DNA from: Chitinophaga alhagiae
GTDB taxonomy: Bacteria; Bacteroidota; Bacteroidia; Chitinophagales; Chitinophagaceae
NCBI RefSeq assembly: GCF_003568665.1
Contig: NZ_QXMH01000001.1
Location: forward strand, 930,001-994,000
DNA: 64,000 nucleotides
Reading direction: 5' to 3'
Shown here piece by piece: positions 60,292 through 64,000 of this stretch. The notes below the pieces were generated by a model. The model ran no database searches, was not told the origin of the DNA, and saw only the letters and a program-made list of their open reading frames with translations. The position numbers and the translations under genes are program-made. How positions within the stretch are numbered: position 1 is the first letter of the stretch; each line of letters opens with the position of its first letter.

Positions 60292-61076
60292 TCCTGCAAA
60301 ATATCCCTGATGAACGCATGATACTCCGGGAAGGAAGGGAGGTTGTTGTGCCCGCCGCCTTCAATGCGTATCAGCGTGATCCTGCGCGGGTTGAGCGCCT
60401 GCAGGTGCTGGCTGTGGCGGATGGGTATCAACCGGTCCCGGGTGCCGTGCAAAATGTAGGTATGGCATTGCACCTTCCTGATCCAGAGGTCTGTCCGCAA
60501 ATGGTACCGCAGCACCCAGCGCAGCGGTAAAATAGGTAAAAAACGCTTTACCACCCTGGCAAAACTGTAATAAGGCGCGTCCAGTAGGAGGTAACGGGGG
60601 CGGTTATCACTGGCCAGCTTGGCCGCAAAACCGCTGCCCATGCTGCGCCCGTACACCAGTATATGATTTTCGGGGTGTACGGCCACCAGGGAATCGTATA
60701 CGAACTGCGCATCGTGCATCAGCTGGGGCTCGCTTCTTTTACCGGTGCTTTTACCAAAGCCGCGGTAGTCTATCATCACCACTTCATACCCGTAGCGGGT
60801 AAAATCCCGCGCAAACTTGCCCCAGCCTTTGATGCTGCGCGTGTTGCCATGGAAGTACAGCAATATGCCGCGCGGCTGCGGTACGGTAAAATGCAACCCG
60901 TTGATGCGTACGCCGGGAGCGGGCTCAAAAAAAAGTTCTTCAAAAGGCTGATCGTACCGGAACACAAAATCAGGCCGCAGTTTTTCCGGTTTGAAAATAA
61001 ACCGTTCCTGCACAAGGTAGACCAGTACCAGCAGCACCAGGTACCCGGCAATGATGTATATAACGGTGGGGGACAT
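60288..61076 (-). CDS. Membrane-anchored alpha/beta hydrolase (first of a tandem pair)
   Basis: The product has 262 residues, with an N-terminal helix (V-I-Y-I-I-A-G-Y-L-V-L-L-V-L-V-Y-L) and the same hydrolase core as its downstream paralogue: Y-F-H-G-N-T-R-S, D-Y-R-G-F-G-K-S, Y-G-R-S-M-G-S-G with the nucleophile, H-G-T-R-D-R-L-I and G-G-G-H-N-N-L. The two copies differ widely outside these motifs, so the duplication is old. The gene starts 2 bp after the ThiF-like gene and overlaps the next gene by 4 bp, a tightly coupled set of three. Confidence 0.87.
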   Translation of the reverse strand: MSPTVIYIIAGYLVLLVLVYLVQERFIFKPEKLRPDFVFRYDQPFEELFFEPAPGVRINGLHFTVPQPRGILLYFHGNTRSIKGWGKFARDFTRYGYEVVMIDYRGFGKSTGKRSEPQLMHDAQFVYDSLVAVHPENHILVYGRSMGSGFAAKLASDNRPRYLLLDAPYYSFARVVKRFLPILPLRWVLRYHLRTDLWIRKVQCHTYILHGTRDRLIPIRHSQHLQALNPRRITLIRIEGGGHNNLPSFPEYHAFIRDILQE

Positions 61077-61078
61077 CT

Positions 61079-61885
61079 TTAGTCTTCCACATCGGGCACT
61101 ATCTCCAGCCCGTACTCCTCCGCGGTGAGCAGGCCGCGCGCTTTCACCGCCGCTATGCCGGCCGCGTCTGCCGCCAGCTCAGACACTTCAAATTTCTGGT
61201 GCAGGTAGTCGAACGTATGCAGCTTGCCCGCCAGCCCCGGCACGCCGGCCAGGTACTTGATCACCTCATTCACCATCAGCAGGGCGGAAGCGCCGTGCGT
61301 GGCGCCCATGGCCCCGGCGTCAAAGTTGCGGAACTCGTCTATCTGCATCTCGCTGCAGCGGTAAGAGCCGGAGCGCGCGCCGCTATCCAGCGGCATGTTG
61401 AAACCGCCCCACCAGGCCATCCAGTTATGCACTTCCCCGGTCATGAACGGCTTGTTGTGCAGCAGGCAGGCATCGCTCACCACCAGGTGGGTGGCGCGGT
61501 GCTGGGAGCAGTCTATCACCAGGTCAAAACCGCTGATCACCTGCTCCACGTTGTCAGGCTTCACCTGCAGCAATATGGGGTAATGCTTGTTCCAGGGATT
61601 GAAGGAGAAAAGGCGGCTGGCAGCCATTTTGGCCTTGTGCTTCCGCAGGTCCTGCATGTTGAAAAGCGGCTGGCGGTGCAGGTCTTCTTCCAGTATCACG
61701 CCATAGTCCGCAATACCGATCACCCCGGTGCCGGCGGCGCTGAGGTATTGTATCACGGGGCCGCCCAGGCCGCCCGCCCCTATTACAAGGACGCGCGATG
61801 TTTTCAGTGTTTCCTGCAGGCCTATGCCCATACCCGGCACTGCAATGGGATGTTTATATCGTTCCAGTTCTTTTTCAGACAGCAT
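61079..61885 (-). CDS. ThiF/MoeB-like E1 superfamily protein
   Basis: The product has 268 residues. The Rossmann loop V-I-G-A-G-G-L-G-G-P-V and the E1 signature A-D-Y-G-V-I-L-E-E-D-L-H-R-Q-P-L-F are clear, and the adenylate-binding Asp lies in D-L-V-I-D-C-S. Most MoeB/ThiF proteins carry two C-x-x-C zinc pairs. Here only single cysteines are visible (R-C-S-E-M), so the zinc site appears lost and the partner ubiquitin-like protein is unknown. No rhodanese domain follows. It heads a three-gene unit with the two hydrolases, and a role in activating or adenylating a small acid substrate is possible but not shown. Confidence 0.83.
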   Translation of the reverse strand: MLSEKELERYKHPIAVPGMGIGLQETLKTSRVLVIGAGGLGGPVIQYLSAAGTGVIGIADYGVILEEDLHRQPLFNMQDLRKHKAKMAASRLFSFNPWNKHYPILLQVKPDNVEQVISGFDLVIDCSQHRATHLVVSDACLLHNKPFMTGEVHNWMAWWGGFNMPLDSGARSGSYRCSEMQIDEFRNFDAGAMGATHGASALLMVNEVIKYLAGVPGLAGKLHTFDYLHQKFEVSELAADAAGIAAVKARGLLTAEEYGLEIVPDVED

Positions 61886-61940
61886 GAGAGCGAAGCTATT
61901 GATTCAATAATACACTGCAAAGATAGGGAGAAAGCGCTGC

Positions 61941-63272
61941 TTACTCCTGCGGGAACTCCATGGTGAAGCGGCTTCCCTTGCCCAGTATGCTCTCCACCCT
62001 GATCTTCCCCTTATGCGCGTCTACAATGGCCTTTACATAACTCAGGCCCAGGCCGAAACCTTTTACATTGTGAACATTGCCGGTATGCGCGCGGTAAAAT
62101 TTCTCGAAGATGCGGGATACCGTGTCCCTGCTCATGCCAATACCATTGTCCGCAATGGAGATCACCAGGTTTTTACGGGTGTTGCCGGTGGTGATGCGAA
62201 TTTCAAGATTGTCTTTGGAGTATTTGATGGCATTGTCAAGCAGGTTGAAAATGAGATTGGAAAAATGCACTTCGTCTGCCTTGATAATGGGCTGATGGGC
62301 ATTGAGCTGCAGGTCTACCCGGCCGTTCTTGCCTTCCAGCTGCAGCTGCAGGTTTTCCACGGTGTTGGTAATGAGGTGGTGCACGTCCATAGGCTGCAGG
62401 TTCAATGCAATTTCTTCCTTCTCCATCAACGCGGATTGCAGGATGGATTCTACCTGTTTGTTCATGCGCCGGTTCTCTTCCTTGATGATGCCGGAAAAGT
62501 AACGGATCTTGTCCCGGTTGTCCATCACCCGTTCATTGCCGATGGCGTCTATGGCCAGGGAAATGGTGGCCAGCGGCGTTTTCAGCTCATGCGTCATGTT
62601 GTTGATGAAGTCGCTCTTGATCTCGGACAGTTTTTTCTGCCCCAGCATGGTGCGGATGGTGAGCGCAAAAGCGGTAACGATGATGATGGTGAAAAGAATA
62701 CCGCCAAATATCATCCAGCCCAGGGATTTGAATACGGTAAGGCTGCTTTGCGGCACAAACACCACCAGGGCTTCCGGAGAGGTGGTGCCGATGTTTTCGG
62801 AAAGCGGTATGGCATATTGCAGGTACAGGGCGGAATCTTCCACAGCGCCGATCAGCCTGTCTGTAAAATGCGCGGAGCTGAACAGCGCGTACCCTTTGTT
62901 GAGCACGCCAAATTCAAACACCGTGTCCAGCTTGCGTTCTTTAAACGCGTTCTTCAACAGGTCAGATACTTCCTGCTGGTCAAAACGCTGGCCCACCGAA
63001 ATGTTAGGATTCATAACTTCCGGCAGGAAGATGGAGCCGCCCGGCCCCGTTTGTTTGTAAGCGTCTATTTTCAGCCGGTTCAACACCTGTATCTGGCGGT
63101 TCACCATCACTTCCCTTACAGCAATTACGGCTTCCGCCGTTTTCTGTTCCTTCTCTTCCCTTTTGATACGGGCCACACTGTCTATCCAGCTGTACTGAAT
63201 GTAGATGATCCCCAGCAGGGACAAGGTGATCAAGGCAATGATGACAGGAAATATCTTCTTTAACGGCAGCAT
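61941..63272 (-). CDS. Sensor histidine kinase
   Basis: This 443-residue inner-membrane kinase has a first membrane helix at about 7-26, a periplasmic sensor region of about 150 residues and a second helix at about 185-207. The dimerisation/phosphoacceptor segment has His near 228 in N-M-T-H-E-L-K-T-P-L. ATPase boxes are N (N-L-I-F-N-L-L-D-N-A-I-K-Y), G1 (I-A-D-N-G-I-G-M-S) and G2 (G-F-G-L-G-L-S-Y). No HAMP or receiver domain is present. Its response regulator is not visible downstream in this window, since the next gene in its direction is the ThiF-like one; the partner is probably encoded elsewhere. Confidence 0.94.
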   Translation of the reverse strand: MLPLKKIFPVIIALITLSLLGIIYIQYSWIDSVARIKREEKEQKTAEAVIAVREVMVNRQIQVLNRLKIDAYKQTGPGGSIFLPEVMNPNISVGQRFDQQEVSDLLKNAFKERKLDTVFEFGVLNKGYALFSSAHFTDRLIGAVEDSALYLQYAIPLSENIGTTSPEALVVFVPQSSLTVFKSLGWMIFGGILFTIIIVTAFALTIRTMLGQKKLSEIKSDFINNMTHELKTPLATISLAIDAIGNERVMDNRDKIRYFSGIIKEENRRMNKQVESILQSALMEKEEIALNLQPMDVHHLITNTVENLQLQLEGKNGRVDLQLNAHQPIIKADEVHFSNLIFNLLDNAIKYSKDNLEIRITTGNTRKNLVISIADNGIGMSRDTVSRIFEKFYRAHTGNVHNVKGFGLGLSYVKAIVDAHKGKIRVESILGKGSRFTMEFPQE

Positions 63273-63455
63273 GTTACGGTCTGGTAATAAAACGATAAAT
63301 ATAGGGAAAATCCCCTCCTGGTGAACTAATTGCTATAGCAACTATGGTACAAAATTAATTCGTGGAAAGGCTTATCCGTGGCCCGGTCCGCTATAAACTA
63401 CCACTTTAACGTAATTTTAACGCGGATTTTATGCTGTAATTATTTCCAGTTTCCA

Positions 63456-63615
63456 TAACTTTGCATTGTCATCTGGTACCAAATTTGATGTACTCAGATA
63501 ACACACAAAACAAGCGAATAAACTTTCTACATACATCGACGTGGATTCGTTCCATAAGCGATTTAGATTTTGGTTGATAAAATGGTAAGGGATCTTTCTA
63601 GGTCCCTTTTTCTTT
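63456..63615 (+). ncRNA. Candidate small RNA between a -7 element and a terminator
   Basis: TAACTTTG (63456-63463) fits the Bacteroidota -7 consensus, though no good -33 is seen. About 125 bases later an 8-bp stem (AAGGGATC 63587-63594, GGTCCCTT 63601-63608, one G-U pair) is followed by a T-rich tail. No protein of note lies between. A transcript of about 140-150 bases is therefore possible. Its function and family are unknown, and a leader peptide or decayed gene is an alternative. Confidence 0.3.
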
Positions 63616-64000
63616 TGCCCTACATCTCCACCGGGTACCTTACCGGCAGAATGGGCCGGGTACCTTACCGGAAATTCATGGATACGCTGCCTTTCCGGAT
63701 CAAGTTGAAAAGCCGGAGAAAGCGTAAAAAGCAACAGAGCACTGATAATCATAATTATAATGATGATTTAAATTTGGCATATGAACAGGCGGCCAACTTC
63801 TTATCGCCTTCTTATCGGCTTGGTACCTTGGGCTTATCGGCTTCTTATCGGCTTCTTATCGCCTTGTTACATTCTTACAGCTCAAGTCCAATACCGGCAG
63901 AAACGCGGTAAAAAGGCAGTTCTTCAGGCCAAATGCGACAAAGAAGGCTTTGGCACCCCCACCCGCAGATTCTCCGAAAAATAACCCCGGTTTTTCCCTT
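63616..64000. repeat. Short direct repeats in gene-poor right end
   Basis: CCGGGTACCTTACCGG occurs twice (63631-63646 and 63656-63671, period 25). Further on, about 63799-63868, the unit TTCTTATCGG/C recurs several times. An open minus-strand frame of about 42 codons runs from the right edge to TAA near 63875, but I cannot support it as a gene. No other feature is visible. Confidence 0.5.

Noticed and set aside
63799..63868. TTCTTATCGGC repeats considered as a CRISPR-like array
   Set aside because: Units are about 10 bases, adjacent or irregularly spaced, with no spacers of constant length and no cas genes.
63570..63911. 113-codon frame at the right end
   Set aside because: It begins in the terminator-like hairpin, runs through direct repeats and has no recognisable protein pattern.

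Overview
The window looks like part of a Bacteroidota chromosome, most likely from the family Chitinophagaceae. The basis is two SusC/SusD pairs, an exbB-exbD-exbD-tonB cluster, outer-membrane lipoprotein signals, Bacteroidota-type promoters (TTG, 19 bases, TAnnTTTG) and housekeeping genes such as mnmE, lpxB, surE and metG. I saw no rRNA, tRNA, CRISPR array, insertion sequence or phage gene.

Region 1 (1-17,121) is a sialic-acid utilisation locus. It holds a cut-off sialidase-like gene, a GntR/FadR regulator, a secreted sulfatase, a secreted beta-helix protein, a 600-residue cytosolic protein of unknown function, a SusC/SusD pair, a surface lipoprotein, a calcium-loop propeller protein, N-acetylneuraminate lyase (nanA) and a canonical sialidase lipoprotein. 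Four copies of an operator-like sequence with core TGTA(C/G)TACA lie before the sialidase-like gene, gntR and susC. They are probably the GntR sites that tie the locus together.

Region 2 (17,122-30,317) is mixed. An AT-rich stretch carries a metallo-beta-lactamase-fold hydrolase, a membrane-bound winged-helix regulator and a small exported protein. Then come mnmE, the TonB energising cluster, a large metzincin-type metalloprotease, a LacI-family regulator and a beta-barrel-like lipoprotein.

Region 3 (30,355-49,552) is a second polysaccharide utilisation locus, apparently one 18-kb minus-strand operon of 11 genes divergent from a DeoR-family regulator. It encodes AgaS, a PfkB kinase, a class II aldolase of the tagatose-bisphosphate type, SusC, SusD, two secreted propellers, a GH123/DUF4091 enzyme (beta-N-acetylgalactosaminidase type), an S9 peptidase, a DMT permease and a DUF5107-TPR protein. 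Together they read as capture and catabolism of N-acetylgalactosamine. A promoter and two identical 13-bp DeoR-type boxes exactly 100 bp apart lie in the divergent gap. GalNAc kinase and deacetylase are not in the window.

Region 4 (49,556-64,000) is mostly housekeeping: a DUF6728 peptide, lpxB, a small membrane protein, surE, an ABC exporter, fadN, metG, an LD-carboxypeptidase, two coupled alpha/beta hydrolases with a ThiF-like protein, and a sensor histidine kinase. The last 700 bases have no convincing protein gene but hold a possible small RNA and short direct repeats.
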